A stretch of 64,000 nucleotides of DNA from Verrucomicrobiota bacterium. Lineage in GTDB: Bacteria; Verrucomicrobiota; Verrucomicrobiia; Opitutales; Opitutaceae. The stretch's first letter is position 1, and every line of letters starts with the position of its first letter. Made by a program: the position numbers and the translations under genes. The notes below the pieces were generated by a model that saw nothing but the letters and a program-made list of their open reading frames with translations, had not been told where the DNA came from and ran no database searches. Of the stretch, positions 1-8,997 are shown piece by piece. The stretch lies in the NCBI GenBank assembly GCA_019136515.1, contig JAGVUB010000158.1, positions 36,716-100,715 of the forward strand, given 5' to 3'.

Positions 1-2296
1 TCGCGATGATCCGGTCGTTCCACAGATAGCTGGTGATGCCAGCACTGAGCGAGTCGACAATCCGTTGATTTCGAGCGGTACCGGCATCCATGTCCACAAA
101 CGAGGTCGTCACCCCCATCGGCTGGAAGCTGCTGGTGTCGTAATCGTACGTCGAAATGTTGCCGCTGTAGGTGAGATCATCCCAATACCCGGCAGACCGT
201 GTGACCACTCCGTTGGGATCATCAGGTGATGCGAGGTAATAGCTGCGTCGCAGCGTGTTGCCGGTGACAAAAGCCCAACCGCTGGGCGTGCCATCGGCGT
301 TATCGTTCTGATTGTTCAAGAAACGATACTTGGCCGCATCGCTGCCGGCAGAAACAAAGCCGAGACGCTGACGAACCGACGTCATCATAGTTTCATCGCG
401 CGACCACATGCCGAGGACCTGATGGCGGCCCAGCCATTTGCTCCACCCCTTGTTCCGGGTGAAGTCCGGCGTCCACGCCAACATCGCGCGATAGTGGTCG
501 TCCAGATTCTCAGTGATATAGCTATCCGGATTATCATCCGAAACGTAGGGCTTGCCAAAATAGGGATTGGGCGAGCCATCCGGCTGGGTGAGGTTGGTAT
601 CGACGTACAGCGTGGCCACATTCATCTGCGCAACGGTATAGTTGGTGCGCTGGAAGAAATCCTGGCGGAACCAACCGGCATTCAGGTGGAGATCCCACGG
701 CAACGCCTGGTCCAACTCGACATTGTAGTTCGTGTTCCGCTGGGACCCGAAGTTCATCGAGTTGAGATTAACCTCGGTCCAATCGTAGATGGATTTGTCG
801 GTAACCCCGGGATATTTGTAAGCGCCGTCCTTGATGCCGTTGCCATACCCGGTCCAACCGTTCGACTGGGTATAGGTGCGAGTATAGATGTCCGCCCAAG
901 TCGAATTGGCCCAGACATTTGCCGCCGACGGATATTTCGTCGGATAAGCCGTCGGGCTCGCCGACGTCCCCCAGCCGGTGTAATAGGTGTACGCGTAGGT
1001 GGGCTGGTACCAGCTCTGCAGCTCGCCATCCGCAATCTGCATGACATTGCGGCCGGCGAGAGCGGTGCTCGTGGTGATACCAGGGACAAACAAGCTGTTC
1101 GCGAAGGGCTGCCCGGCGACGTAGGCCGGAACGCCCGAAGGAGCGACGGCCGTCCAGTTGGTGCCGAAGACGTTCACACCGTTGTAGGTGGTCTTGGCCG
1201 AGTTCCACTTGCTTGCATCATAGCCCGGCAGGGTCGCAATGAAGTTGCGCAGATCGTTGGCGTAGGGCGAGGAAGCGTTGTCCACCACCATGCTCAGGGC
1301 TTTGCCCGTCGCCAAGCTCATGATCTTGTGGGTGGTCGGGTCGTAGTACGGCTGGCCCGCGAGGTTCCATTGCGTCACGAAATCGCGCGGCGTGAGCGTG
1401 TTCGGCCGCCGGTTGTCGTTGTCGTAGCTCTCGACGTTCGCCTTGATCGTCGTCCCCTTGAACGGCTTGAAGGTGATCGCTCCGTAGAGACGCTTCGTCC
1501 GGTCATAGGAGGGCTTTCGGTCGAAGTGGCGCTCGTCGTAGAGCGCAGCGCCGTAGATCGCCAGCTTGTCCTTGATCAGGGGCTGGTTGAAGCTGAGGCT
1601 CGAGCGGAAGGATCCATACTGGTCGAAGCGGAACGCCACCCGCGCGTTCTGCCGCACGAGGTTCGCCGAAGCTGTGCTCTGGTTGGCGATACCCGCCGGA
1701 CTGCCGAGGCCGAACAGCATCGAATTCGGGCCACGGCTGATTTCCACCGACTGGGTGTTGTATGCGTCGAACGGAACCGCGGCGATGGACGGGTAGTAGT
1801 TGATCGCCGAACTCGGAGTGCCGAGGCCGCGCACGCGATTGGCGCCCGCCACCGTGTAGGAGGCGACGGAGTTGCCCTGCGTGCCGCCGGCGTTCACGTC
1901 AAGCACACCGTCGCCACGCATGCTCTGGGTACCCGGGGTATAGGTGAGCGATCCTTCGGTGTTCACCTCGTACCGGAAGATGTCGTTCAGGTCGGTCGAC
2001 GCCGTATCTTCCATCTGCTGCATCGTGATGACCGAGATCGATGCACCGAGGTCGGCGAGATTCGTGTTCAGGCGGCTACCAGCAAGCGTGTTCGCCGCAT
2101 AGTAGCCCTTGTCTGCACTCGCGGTCACCTCGAACGGCGACAGCACGACGATCTCTTCTTCGCCGGCAGCGGGCTCGGGCGGCGTGGCGGCAGGCGCGGC
2201 CTGCTGCGCCAGACCACACGTTGTGGCGGACAAGGCGAGCAACGATACCGGCAGGTATCGATTGCGCGTTTTTGAGGTATGCTTGTATCGGGTCAT
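1..2296 (-). CDS. TonB-dependent receptor, C-terminus beyond window
   Basis: Outer-membrane receptor that would import oligosaccharides using TonB energy. Reading from the ATG at 2296, the protein has a long n-region and signal peptide (about residues 1-31, ending near CGLAQQ). An acidic segment with IVVLSPFEVTASADKGY follows, the pre-plug signature I associate with Opitutaceae receptors. The plug domain comes next (ADLGASISVITMQQMEDT, then SRGPNSMLFGLGSPAG at about 190), then beta-barrel strands to the window edge. About 765 residues are visible and no stop is reached, so the C-terminus is missing. There is no SusD-like partner. It is divergent from the pectin island, so uptake of rhamnogalacturonan fragments is the likely role; the substrate is inferred from neighbours only. 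Confidence 0.93.
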   Translation of the reverse strand, partial: MTRYKHTSKTRNRYLPVSLLALSATTCGLAQQAAPAATPPEPAAGEEEIVVLSPFEVTASADKGYYAANTLAGSRLNTNLADLGASISVITMQQMEDTASTDLNDIFRYEVNTEGSLTYTPGTQSMRGDGVLDVNAGGTQGNSVASYTVAGANRVRGLGTPSSAINYYPSIAAVPFDAYNTQSVEISRGPNSMLFGLGSPAGIANQSTASANLVRQNARVAFRFDQYGSFRSSLSFNQPLIKDKLAIYGAALYDERHFDRKPSYDRTKRLYGAITFKPFKGTTIKANVESYDNDNRRPNTLTPRDFVTQWNLAGQPYYDPTTHKIMSLATGKALSMVVDNASSPYANDLRNFIATLPGYDASKWNSAKTTYNGVNVFGTNWTAVAPSGVPAYVAGQPFANSLFVPGITTSTALAGRNVMQIADGELQSWYQPTYAYTYYTGWGTSASPTAYPTKYPSAANVWANSTWADIYTRTYTQSNGWTGYGNGIKDGAYKYPGVTDKSIYDWTEVNLNSMNFGSQRNTNYNVELDQALPWDLHLNAGWFRQDFFQRTNYTVAQMNVATLYVDTNLTQPDGSPNPYFGKPYVSDDNPDSYITENLDDHYRAMLAWTPDFTRNKGWSKWLGRHQVLGMWSRDETMMTSVRQRLGFVSAGSDAAKYRFLNNQNDNADGTPSGWAFVTGNTLRRSYYLASPDDPNGVVTRSAGYWDDLTYSGNISTYDYDTSSFQPMGVTTSFVDMDAGTARNQRIVDSLSAGITSYLWNDRIIA

Positions 2297-2705
2297 GGAT
2301 GTGCTTGTTTTTCGACGGAAGCGATTCTCGGTGGTGTGGGGTGGATGCAGACACCGCGGGGATATGGGCTCGCACCCTATGCGAAACAACGGGGCCTGCA
2401 AAAACCACTGGGGTTGGTCTGTCGGTTCCCCGCATAGAAGCTCCCCCGTTTTTCCTGACAACCGCACCCCCATCAGACAGTCCGCATCGCTCCGCCCCAT
2501 ACCCACGCCGTGGGAGGAGGATCACCCCATCCAACACGCAACGAGCCCCGGTCGCCTCCAACTGCGCCGTGCTCTTGACGGTCCGAGATCCTGCCGGTTG
2601 GCCGATGATCCCGGTCCGTGCGACGGTCACCGCGCCACACGCCGCCGCCCAACCCCGCGCCACACCGGCAACACCCCGCTCCCCCACTTCGCCGACGCTT
2701 CCGCC
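2297..2705. promoter_or_regulatory. divergent intergenic region between receptor and pectin island
   Basis: This 409-base gap separates the minus-strand TonB receptor from the plus-strand esterase, so it should carry promoters for both directions. No convincing -35/-10 pair, terminator or palindromic operator is visible. Open frames crossing it look like antisense shadows of high-GC DNA. Confidence 0.4.
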
Positions 2706-3674
2706 ATGTCTACCCTCCGCCTGCTTCTCGTCGCTATCCCCGCCCTCTCCGCCACTATGTTGACCGCCCTCCCCGCACCGTCGACCGGCAACCGGCCACC
2801 GGTCACCGTTCCCGCCGCCACTCCCACGACTGTCCCGCTCTGGCCGGAGGGCGTTCCTGATGCCCGACCCGAGATCGGACCCGAACAGGTCGATGCCAAC
2901 GGCAAGGTCACGCGTATCGCCGAGCCCACGCTCACGATCGTTCCGCCCGCCATCGACCGGCCCAACGGCACCGCGGTGATCATCTGCCCGGGCGGCGGCT
3001 ACGTCGGTCTCTCCCGCCAACGCGAGGGCTTCCAGTATGCCAACTGGCTCAGCACGCTCGGCGTCACCGCGTTCGTGCTCACCAACCGGGTCGGCGACTA
3101 CGGCCACCCGGCCCCCCTGCAGGACGTGCTCCGTGCCGTCCGCCTCGTGCGCTCCCGCGCTGTCGAATTCCGTATCGATCCGTCCCGCGTCGGAGTGATG
3201 GGCAGCTCGGCCGGCGGACACCTCGCCGCCTGCGCCGGCACGCTCTTCGACCACCCGGCCGGCCGGACCGGCGCCGCGTTGGACGCCGTATCCGCCCGTC
3301 CGGACTTCCTGCTCCTGATGTACCCGGTCATCACCCTCGACGATCCGGTCGCCCATGCCGGTTCGCGGCGGGCGTTGCTCGGCGCACAACCAGCGCCCGA
3401 GCTGCTCCGCCTGCTCTCCGTCGAGAAACAGGTCACGGCCGCCACGCCGCCGACCCTGCTCATCCATACCCAGGAGGACCAGAGCGTCCCGGTCGAGAAC
3501 AGCATCCTCTTCTTCCAGGCGCTCACCCGCGCCCGCGTGCCCGCCGAGATGTATCTTTTCGAGCACGGCGGCCACGGCATGGGCATGCGCGACGGCCTCG
3601 GCACCGCCTCCGACTGGCCCCGCCGCGCCGAGGAATGGCTCCGCGCCCGCGGGTTGCTCACGTCCGCCCGTTAG
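2706..3674 (+). CDS. secreted alpha/beta hydrolase, acetyl-ester type
   Basis: A 322-residue secreted alpha/beta hydrolase of the kind that removes acetyl groups from plant polysaccharides. The ATG at 2706 gives a signal peptide (RLLLVAIPALSATMLTALPA). An oxyanion motif CPGGGY follows near residue 97. The nucleophile elbow G-S-S-A-G holds Ser168, Asp258 lies in QEDQS, and His287/His290 lie in EHGGHG, so a complete catalytic triad is present. A short run of GGCAACCGGCCACCGG-type DNA (2776-2812) encodes the linker after the signal peptide. It heads the island, 79 bases upstream of GH105. Substrate specificity (xylan or pectin acetyl esters) cannot be decided from sequence. Confidence 0.88.
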   Translation: MSTLRLLLVAIPALSATMLTALPAPSTGNRPPVTVPAATPTTVPLWPEGVPDARPEIGPEQVDANGKVTRIAEPTLTIVPPAIDRPNGTAVIICPGGGYVGLSRQREGFQYANWLSTLGVTAFVLTNRVGDYGHPAPLQDVLRAVRLVRSRAVEFRIDPSRVGVMGSSAGGHLAACAGTLFDHPAGRTGAALDAVSARPDFLLLMYPVITLDDPVAHAGSRRALLGAQPAPELLRLLSVEKQVTAATPPTLLIHTQEDQSVPVENSILFFQALTRARVPAEMYLFEHGGHGMGMRDGLGTASDWPRRAEEWLRARGLLTSAR

Positions 3675-3753
3675 CCGTCCGTTCTCCGGGTTCCGCCTTC
3701 CGTTCGGAGTCTCTTTCCAGTGTCCGCCTTCCGGTCTCCTCCCGATTTTTCCC

Positions 3754-5151
3754 ATGCACCGCCCCGCCGCCCTCGCCTTCGTCCTTCTCCCCGCGGCCGC
3801 CCTCGCCGCGACCGCACCAACCGCCGACAAGCCCGAACCCGCCGTGGCGTTGTCCCAACTCCAGGCGGGCCGCGTCGCTCCCGCCTACCCGGTTCCCTAC
3901 GAACTTGCGAGCGTCGACCAGATCGAGGCGGTTCTCTCTCGCATCCACAGTTATCTCACAACAGCCAGCCCCGTTCGGATCGTCGACCGCGACACCAAGC
4001 AACCCGCGGCCGACCTCGCCCACCTGCCGCCCCACCCCGGTCTCGCCCGCACCGACTTCCTCCTCACCAGCTACGAATGGGGCGTCACCTACGCCGGCAT
4101 GCTCCACGCCGCCACTGCCACCGGCGACCCGCGCTTCACCGCCTACGTCGACGAACGCCTCCATGCCGTAACCACCCTCGCGGCGCATCTCCGGCAACAC
4201 CCGGTCGCCTACGACGACCTGCCGCCGCGCGACCGCAACCTCGTGCTGCGCGGCGTGCTCCACCCGCAGACGCTCGACGACAGCGGCGCAATGGCCGCGG
4301 CGATGATCAAGGCCGCCCGCGCCGGCCTCCGGCCCGATCAGCTCCGCCCCTGGATCGACAACTACCTCACCTGGATTCGCACGGGCCAGTATCGTTTCGC
4401 CGACGGCACCCTCGCCCGCAACCGCCCCATGCCCAACTCGCTCTGGCTCGACGACCTCTACATGAGCGTCCCCGCGCTTGCGCAGATGGGCGCGCTCACC
4501 GGCGACACCACCTGCATCGACGACGCCGTGAAGCAGATCCTCCAGTTCTCCGCCCGGATGTTCGTCCCCGAGCGCGGCCTCTACCGCCACGGCTGGGTGG
4601 AGAGCATGGAGCCGCACCCGTATTTCCCGTGGGCCCGTGCGAACGGCTGGGCGGTCGTCGCCATGGCGGAACTGCTCGAGGTGCTGCCCGCCGAGCACCC
4701 TGGCCGCGCCAGCGTTCTCGCCCAGTATCGCGCCCACGTCGCCGGCCTCGCCGCCGTGCAGGATGCCTCCGGCCTCTGGCACCAGCTGCTCGACCGTCCG
4801 GATACCTATCTGGAGACCTCCGCCTCCGCGATGTTCGTCTACGCCATCGCCCGCGGCATCAATCGCGGCTGGCTCGATGCCAAGGCCTACGGCCCGATGG
4901 CCGCCATCGGCTGGAACGCTGTTGCCGCAAAGGTCAACGCGACCGGACAGGTCGAGGGCACCTGCGTCGGCACCGGCATGGGATTCGAGCCGATGTTCTA
5001 CGCCTACCGGCCAACCAGCCCCCTCGCCGCCCACGGATACGGTCCCGTCCTGCTCGCCGGCGCCGAGATGATCGTCCTTCGCCAAGGCGCCGGCGCCTTG
5101 GCCGTCATCCACGACGGCGGCCTGCACTTCGACCGCGCCACTGGCCACTGA
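3754..5151 (+). CDS. GH88/GH105 unsaturated rhamnogalacturonyl hydrolase
   Basis: A 465-residue secreted (alpha/alpha)6-barrel hydrolase. It would remove the unsaturated galacturonic acid left at the non-reducing end after a rhamnogalacturonan lyase has cut. Family signs are SLWLDDLYMSVPALAQMG, with the paired aspartates expected at the active site (about residue 232), and then ARANGWAVVAMAELL and the C-terminal YLETSASAMFVYAIARGI. The ATG at 3754 gives a signal peptide ending near AALAATA. It sits directly upstream of the PL11 lyase whose products it would process. A GTAG repeat begins 6 bases after its TGA. Confidence 0.92.
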   Translation: MHRPAALAFVLLPAAALAATAPTADKPEPAVALSQLQAGRVAPAYPVPYELASVDQIEAVLSRIHSYLTTASPVRIVDRDTKQPAADLAHLPPHPGLARTDFLLTSYEWGVTYAGMLHAATATGDPRFTAYVDERLHAVTTLAAHLRQHPVAYDDLPPRDRNLVLRGVLHPQTLDDSGAMAAAMIKAARAGLRPDQLRPWIDNYLTWIRTGQYRFADGTLARNRPMPNSLWLDDLYMSVPALAQMGALTGDTTCIDDAVKQILQFSARMFVPERGLYRHGWVESMEPHPYFPWARANGWAVVAMAELLEVLPAEHPGRASVLAQYRAHVAGLAAVQDASGLWHQLLDRPDTYLETSASAMFVYAIARGINRGWLDAKAYGPMAAIGWNAVAAKVNATGQVEGTCVGTGMGFEPMFYAYRPTSPLAAHGYGPVLLAGAEMIVLRQGAGALAVIHDGGLHFDRATGH

Positions 5152-5156
5152 GCCCA

Positions 5157-5257
5157 GTAGGTCCGGTCTCCAACCGGACACCCCCGATACCAGTCCTCGC
5201 CTCTCGCCCACCACCACCCAGCAGCACCCGCCGCAACGGGTCGGAGACCGGTCCTAC
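5157..5257. repeat. REPIN-like GTAG hairpin pair, copy 1
   Basis: The left unit is GTAG followed by a hairpin with arms GTCCGGTC and AACCGGAC around TCC (one arm mismatch). The right unit is an inverted hairpin with GACCGGTC ending in CTAC. Between them lies about 55 bases of low-complexity CA/CC-rich DNA. The whole reads as two REP units facing each other, immediately after the GH105 stop. Confidence 0.8.
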
Positions 5258-5387
5258 CCATCGTCCCCCCACCACCGGCCGCCCGCCGTTCCAGTTTTCC
5301 TGATTTCCACAGTCTCCCGCCGCCGTCCGTCGGCATCCCACCGACCTCCGCCCAATCGCAAATCGGCAATCCAGAATCGAAATTCCC

Positions 5388-7466
5388 ATGCGCCTCCCCC
5401 TCTCCCTCCTCGCCTTCTCCACCGCCGTCTCCTTGGCCCATTCTGCCGTACGGCAGAACGCGCCCGCCACACCGGCCACCGACCACCGGCCACCGGCCAC
5501 CGAACTCCGCGTCATGGAGAGTCTCGGCCGCGGTGTCGTCGCCATCCACCAACCCAACGGCGCCGTGTTCGTCTCATGGAGACTCCTCGCCACCGATCCG
5601 GCCGGCACCGCCTTCAACCTCTACCGCACCACCGCCGCTGCCGATCCCTCCCCCGACGCCGGTCCATTCGGCTCGCGCCCCGATTCCGCCGCCGGCCCGA
5701 TGAAGCTCAATGCCGAACCATTGCGCGACGTAACTTGGTTTCTCGATACCAACGCCCGCCTCGAACGCGAGACCGCCTATTTCGTCCGCCCCGTCGTCGA
5801 CGGCCGCGAGGGCGACCCGAGTGCCGTGTTCACGATCGCCGCCGGCACCCCGCCGCGGCCCTACGTCTCCATCCCGCTCCAGACACCCGCCGGCTACACC
5901 CCCGGCGACGCCTCCGCCGGCGACCTCGATGGCGATGGCGAATACGAGATCGTCCTCAAGCAGGAGCAGCGCCCCCAGGACAACTCCCGCCCCGGCCTCA
6001 CCGGCGAGACCCTCCTCCAAGCCTACAAGCTCGACGGCCGCCACCTCTGGACGATCAACCTCGGCAAAAACATCCGCGAAGGCGCGCACTACACCCAGTT
6101 CATGGTGTACGACCTCGACAGCGACGGCCGCGCCGAGGTCGCCTGCAAGACCGCCGACGGCACCCTCGACGGCACCGGCCAGCCCATCGGCGATCCCGCC
6201 GCCGACTGGCGTTCCCTCGGTTCCGAGTCCGTCCCCACCACCGACTCCGCCGGCGCCCAGAAAACATCCCAAGGCCTAGTCGCCCGCACCGAGGGCACCA
6301 TCCTCCGCGGCCCCGAGTACCTGACCATCTTCGACGGCCGCACCGGCGCCGCGCTCGCCACCACCGCCTACGTTCCCGGCCGCCATCCCGACACCCAGGA
6401 CCCCTCCACCGAGCAGATGAAGGCCGTCTGGGGCGATGGTTACGGCAACCGCTCCGACCGCTTCCTCGCCTGCGTCGCCTACCTCGACGGGGTTCACCCG
6501 AGCCTGGTCATGTGCCGCGGTTACTACACGCGCGCCGTGCTCGCCGCCTGGGACTGGCGCGACGGCAAGCTCTCGCAGCGCTGGGTCTTCGACTCCGACT
6601 CCTCCGAGGCCAACCGCGCCTACCGTGGTCAAGGCAACCACAACCTCTCCGTCGCCGATGTCGATCGCGACGGCCGCGACGAGATCGTCTACGGTGCCGC
6701 CGTGATCGACGACGACGGCACCGGCCTCTACTCCACCGGCTGGGGTCACGGCGACGCCCTCCACGTCGGCGATCTCGTACCCGCTAATCCGGGACTCGAA
6801 ATCTTCGACATCCAGGAACGTTTCGACCAGCAGGGCATGAGCCTGCGCGACGCCGCCACCGGTCGTATCATCTTCACCATCCCCTCCGTGAAGGCCGACG
6901 AGGACGGCGGAGACAAGGGCGAGGGCCCCGGTCGCGGCAACGCCTTCAACATCGATCCCCGCTTCCGCGGCGCCGAGTGCTGGGCCGCCGGGTCCGGCAT
7001 GGACGGGCTCTACGCCGCCGACGGCAAACGCCTTCTCGACCGTCGCCCACGCGGTTTCCCCACCAACTTCGGCATCCTCTGGGACGGCGATCTGCTCCAC
7101 GAACTCCTCGACCAGAACCGCATCGTGAAGTGGAACTGGCAGACCGGCACGATCGACCCGCTTCTCGTCGCCCACGCCTGCGTCTCCAACAACAGCACCA
7201 AGGCCACGCCCGCCCTCAGCGCCGATCTCTTCGGCGACTGGCGCGAGGAGGTCGTCTGGCGCACCCGCGACAACAAGGAGCTGCGCATCTACACCACGAC
7301 GACCCCGACGAAGCACCGCCTCGTCACGCTCATGCACGACTCCGTCTACCGCCTCGCCATCGCGTGGCAGAACGTCGCCTACAACCAGCCGCCGCACCCA
7401 AGCTTCTACCTCGACGATTCCGCTCCGCTCCCGCCCGCCCCGCTCATCGCCGTGCCGCGCCAGTAG
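5388..7466 (+). CDS. rhamnogalacturonan lyase, polysaccharide lyase family 11
   Basis: A 692-residue secreted lyase that cleaves the rhamnogalacturonan I backbone by beta-elimination. After a signal peptide (about 1-20) comes an unusual repeat-derived linker (residues about 19-41). An N-terminal beta domain follows (LGRGVVAIHQPNGAVFVSWRL), then the eight-bladed propeller with calcium-type loops DLDGDGEYE, DLDSDGRAE and DVDRDGRDE. Other family signatures are GKNIREGAHYTQFMVYD, CKTADGTLDGTG and, near the C-terminus, SADLFGDWREEVVWRT. Length is slightly above the usual 600-650. The stop TAG is part of the GTAG head of the following repeat. It works with GH105 upstream and CE12 downstream. Confidence 0.95.
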   Translation: MRLPLSLLAFSTAVSLAHSAVRQNAPATPATDHRPPATELRVMESLGRGVVAIHQPNGAVFVSWRLLATDPAGTAFNLYRTTAAADPSPDAGPFGSRPDSAAGPMKLNAEPLRDVTWFLDTNARLERETAYFVRPVVDGREGDPSAVFTIAAGTPPRPYVSIPLQTPAGYTPGDASAGDLDGDGEYEIVLKQEQRPQDNSRPGLTGETLLQAYKLDGRHLWTINLGKNIREGAHYTQFMVYDLDSDGRAEVACKTADGTLDGTGQPIGDPAADWRSLGSESVPTTDSAGAQKTSQGLVARTEGTILRGPEYLTIFDGRTGAALATTAYVPGRHPDTQDPSTEQMKAVWGDGYGNRSDRFLACVAYLDGVHPSLVMCRGYYTRAVLAAWDWRDGKLSQRWVFDSDSSEANRAYRGQGNHNLSVADVDRDGRDEIVYGAAVIDDDGTGLYSTGWGHGDALHVGDLVPANPGLEIFDIQERFDQQGMSLRDAATGRIIFTIPSVKADEDGGDKGEGPGRGNAFNIDPRFRGAECWAAGSGMDGLYAADGKRLLDRRPRGFPTNFGILWDGDLLHELLDQNRIVKWNWQTGTIDPLLVAHACVSNNSTKATPALSADLFGDWREEVVWRTRDNKELRIYTTTTPTKHRLVTLMHDSVYRLAIAWQNVAYNQPPHPSFYLDDSAPLPPAPLIAVPRQ
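5441..5504. repeat. in-frame palindrome plus CCGGCCACC tract inside PL11
   Basis: Bases 5441-5458 form the perfect palindrome TTCTGCCGTACGGCAGAA. It is followed by a low-complexity run of CACCGGCCACCGACCACCGG type. Both are translated without a break (HSAVRQNA, then ATPATDHRPPATE) between the signal peptide and the mature lyase. The same palindrome and tract occur together in non-coding DNA at 24561-24745 and 26127-26208. Confidence 0.75.
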
Positions 7467-7568
7467 GTCCGGTCTTCGACCGGACACCCTCGATACCAGC
7501 CACCGCACCACGCCCCGCGTCGTCCGACCCAGCATTATCCACCGCGACCGGTCGGAGACCGGCCCTAC
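7463..7568. repeat. REPIN-like GTAG hairpin pair, copy 2
   Basis: GTAG head at 7463-7466, with arms GTCCGGTC/GACCGGAC around TTC. The inverted right unit, with stem ACCGGTC/GACCGG(C), ends in CTAC at 7568. The TAG of the head is the PL11 stop codon. Confidence 0.82.
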
Positions 7569-7705
7569 GCACCGATCCCGCCCGCTGCGGGACGCCGAGC
7601 TCCAGCTCGGTCATCCGCCCAATCGCCGATCGGCAATCTCAGATCGAAGATCCTCCGCGGCACCCGCCCATTCCGCCCGCTCCGCAATCCGAAATCCGCA
7701 ATCCC

Positions 7706-8788
7706 ATGCGCCGCCTGATCCCTTCCGTCGTGCTTCCGTTTCTCGTCGTGGTCCTGCCGGCGCACTCCGGGCAAAGTTCACCGGCCATTGGCGCCCGGCC
7801 ACAGGACACCCGCAACCGACAACCGTCCGCCGCCCACCGTTCACCGTCCACCGATAGCGCCGCGTCCACCGCCATGGCCACCAACCCCATCGTCTCCCAC
7901 CTCTTCACCGCCGATCCGGCCGCGCGAGTCTTCGGCGACCGCCTCTATGTCTACACCTCGCATGACGAGAAGGACGCCACCTACTTCGACATGTTCGACT
8001 GGCGGCTCTTCTCCACCGCCGACCTCGCCACTTGGCAGGACCACGGCTCGGTCTTCGGCCTGACGGGGTTCGCGTGGGCCGAGAAGTGGGCCTGGGCGCC
8101 CGACGCCGTGCACGCCAACGGCCGCTACTACCTCTTCCTTCCCACCGACCGCGCCCGCATCGGCGTCGCGGTCGGCGACTCGCCCACCGGCCCCTTCCGC
8201 GACGCCATCGGCCGCCCGCTGCTCGACAAGGCCCTGATGCCCGAGGTCGGCCCCGAGCCGATCGACCCCGCCGTCCTCCTCGACGACGACGGCACCGCGT
8301 ACCTGTATTTCGGATGCCGTTTCCCCAAGTTTGTGAAGCTCGCCCCCTCGCTCACCGAGCTTGCCGGTCCCGTGCAAGATGTCGCGTTGCTCGATCCACA
8401 GGGCAACCCCGTTCCCGTCGCCGCACCCGAGAAACAACCCGCGCTCCCCATGGGCTACGGCGAGGCGCCGTTCCTCTTCAAACGCGAGGGCCGCTACTAC
8501 TTCGTCTACTCCAACGGCTGGGCCAAGGAGTCGACGCTCGTCTACGCCATCGGCGACTCGCCGACCGGTCCATTCACCTACCAGGGCGAGGTGATGAAGC
8601 ACGTGCCCTGCGTCACCCACCACGGCTCCGTCGTCGCCTTCCGCGGCAAGTGGTACGTCGTCTACCACACCAGCGAGCTCTCCGGCGGGAACATGTTCCG
8701 CCGCGCGGTCTGCATCGACGAACTCACCTTCGACTCCTCCGGCCGGATCATCCCCGTCATCGCGACTCCGTCCGCGAGGACCCCGTAG
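7706..8788 (+). CDS. GH43-type glycoside hydrolase (arabinan/galactan side chains)
   Basis: A 360-residue secreted five-bladed propeller hydrolase, probably acting on arabinan or galactan side chains of pectin. The ATG at 7706 gives signal peptide MRRLIPSVVLPFLVVVLPA; a later ATG at 7874 would omit it. A repeat-derived linker (about residues 24-55) follows. The catalytic set fits GH43: the first Asp in LFTADPAARVFGDRLYVYTSHD, the second in IDPAVLLDDDGTAYLYFG, and the Glu in YGEAPFLFKREGRYYFVYS. The stop codon TAG lies in the GTAG of the next repeat. The exact linkage cleaved is not resolved. Confidence 0.9.
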   Translation: MRRLIPSVVLPFLVVVLPAHSGQSSPAIGARPQDTRNRQPSAAHRSPSTDSAASTAMATNPIVSHLFTADPAARVFGDRLYVYTSHDEKDATYFDMFDWRLFSTADLATWQDHGSVFGLTGFAWAEKWAWAPDAVHANGRYYLFLPTDRARIGVAVGDSPTGPFRDAIGRPLLDKALMPEVGPEPIDPAVLLDDDGTAYLYFGCRFPKFVKLAPSLTELAGPVQDVALLDPQGNPVPVAAPEKQPALPMGYGEAPFLFKREGRYYFVYSNGWAKESTLVYAIGDSPTGPFTYQGEVMKHVPCVTHHGSVVAFRGKWYVVYHTSELSGGNMFRRAVCIDELTFDSSGRIIPVIATPSARTP

Positions 8789-8890
8789 GTCCGGTCTCCG
8801 ACCGGGCCGCCCCGGCTCCAGCCCACGCACCACAACTCGCGCCGTTCCACCCTGCATCATCCGCCGCGACCGGTCACAGACCGGTCCTAC
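8785..8890. repeat. REPIN-like GTAG hairpin pair, copy 3
   Basis: GTAG at 8785-8788 contains the GH43 stop codon. The left arms are GTCCGGTC/GACCGGGC around TCC. The right unit has ACCGGTC/GACCGGT around ACA and ends in CTAC at 8890. The spacer again starts with a CC..CAGCC..CACCAC-type sequence as in copies 1 and 2. Confidence 0.8.
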
Positions 8891-8997
8891 GCACCGTTTC
8901 AACCCTCCAATTTTGTGTTTGGCGTTGAACGTCCGAAGTTCCTCGCGTCTCCGCCAGTTGCAGTTCGGCGCTTCGAAACCGCAACTTCCATCCTCCC

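Noticed and set aside
422..2275. Long open frame on the plus strand opposite the TonB receptor
   Set aside because: High-GC antisense shadow with no recognisable domains; the minus strand encodes an unmistakable receptor.
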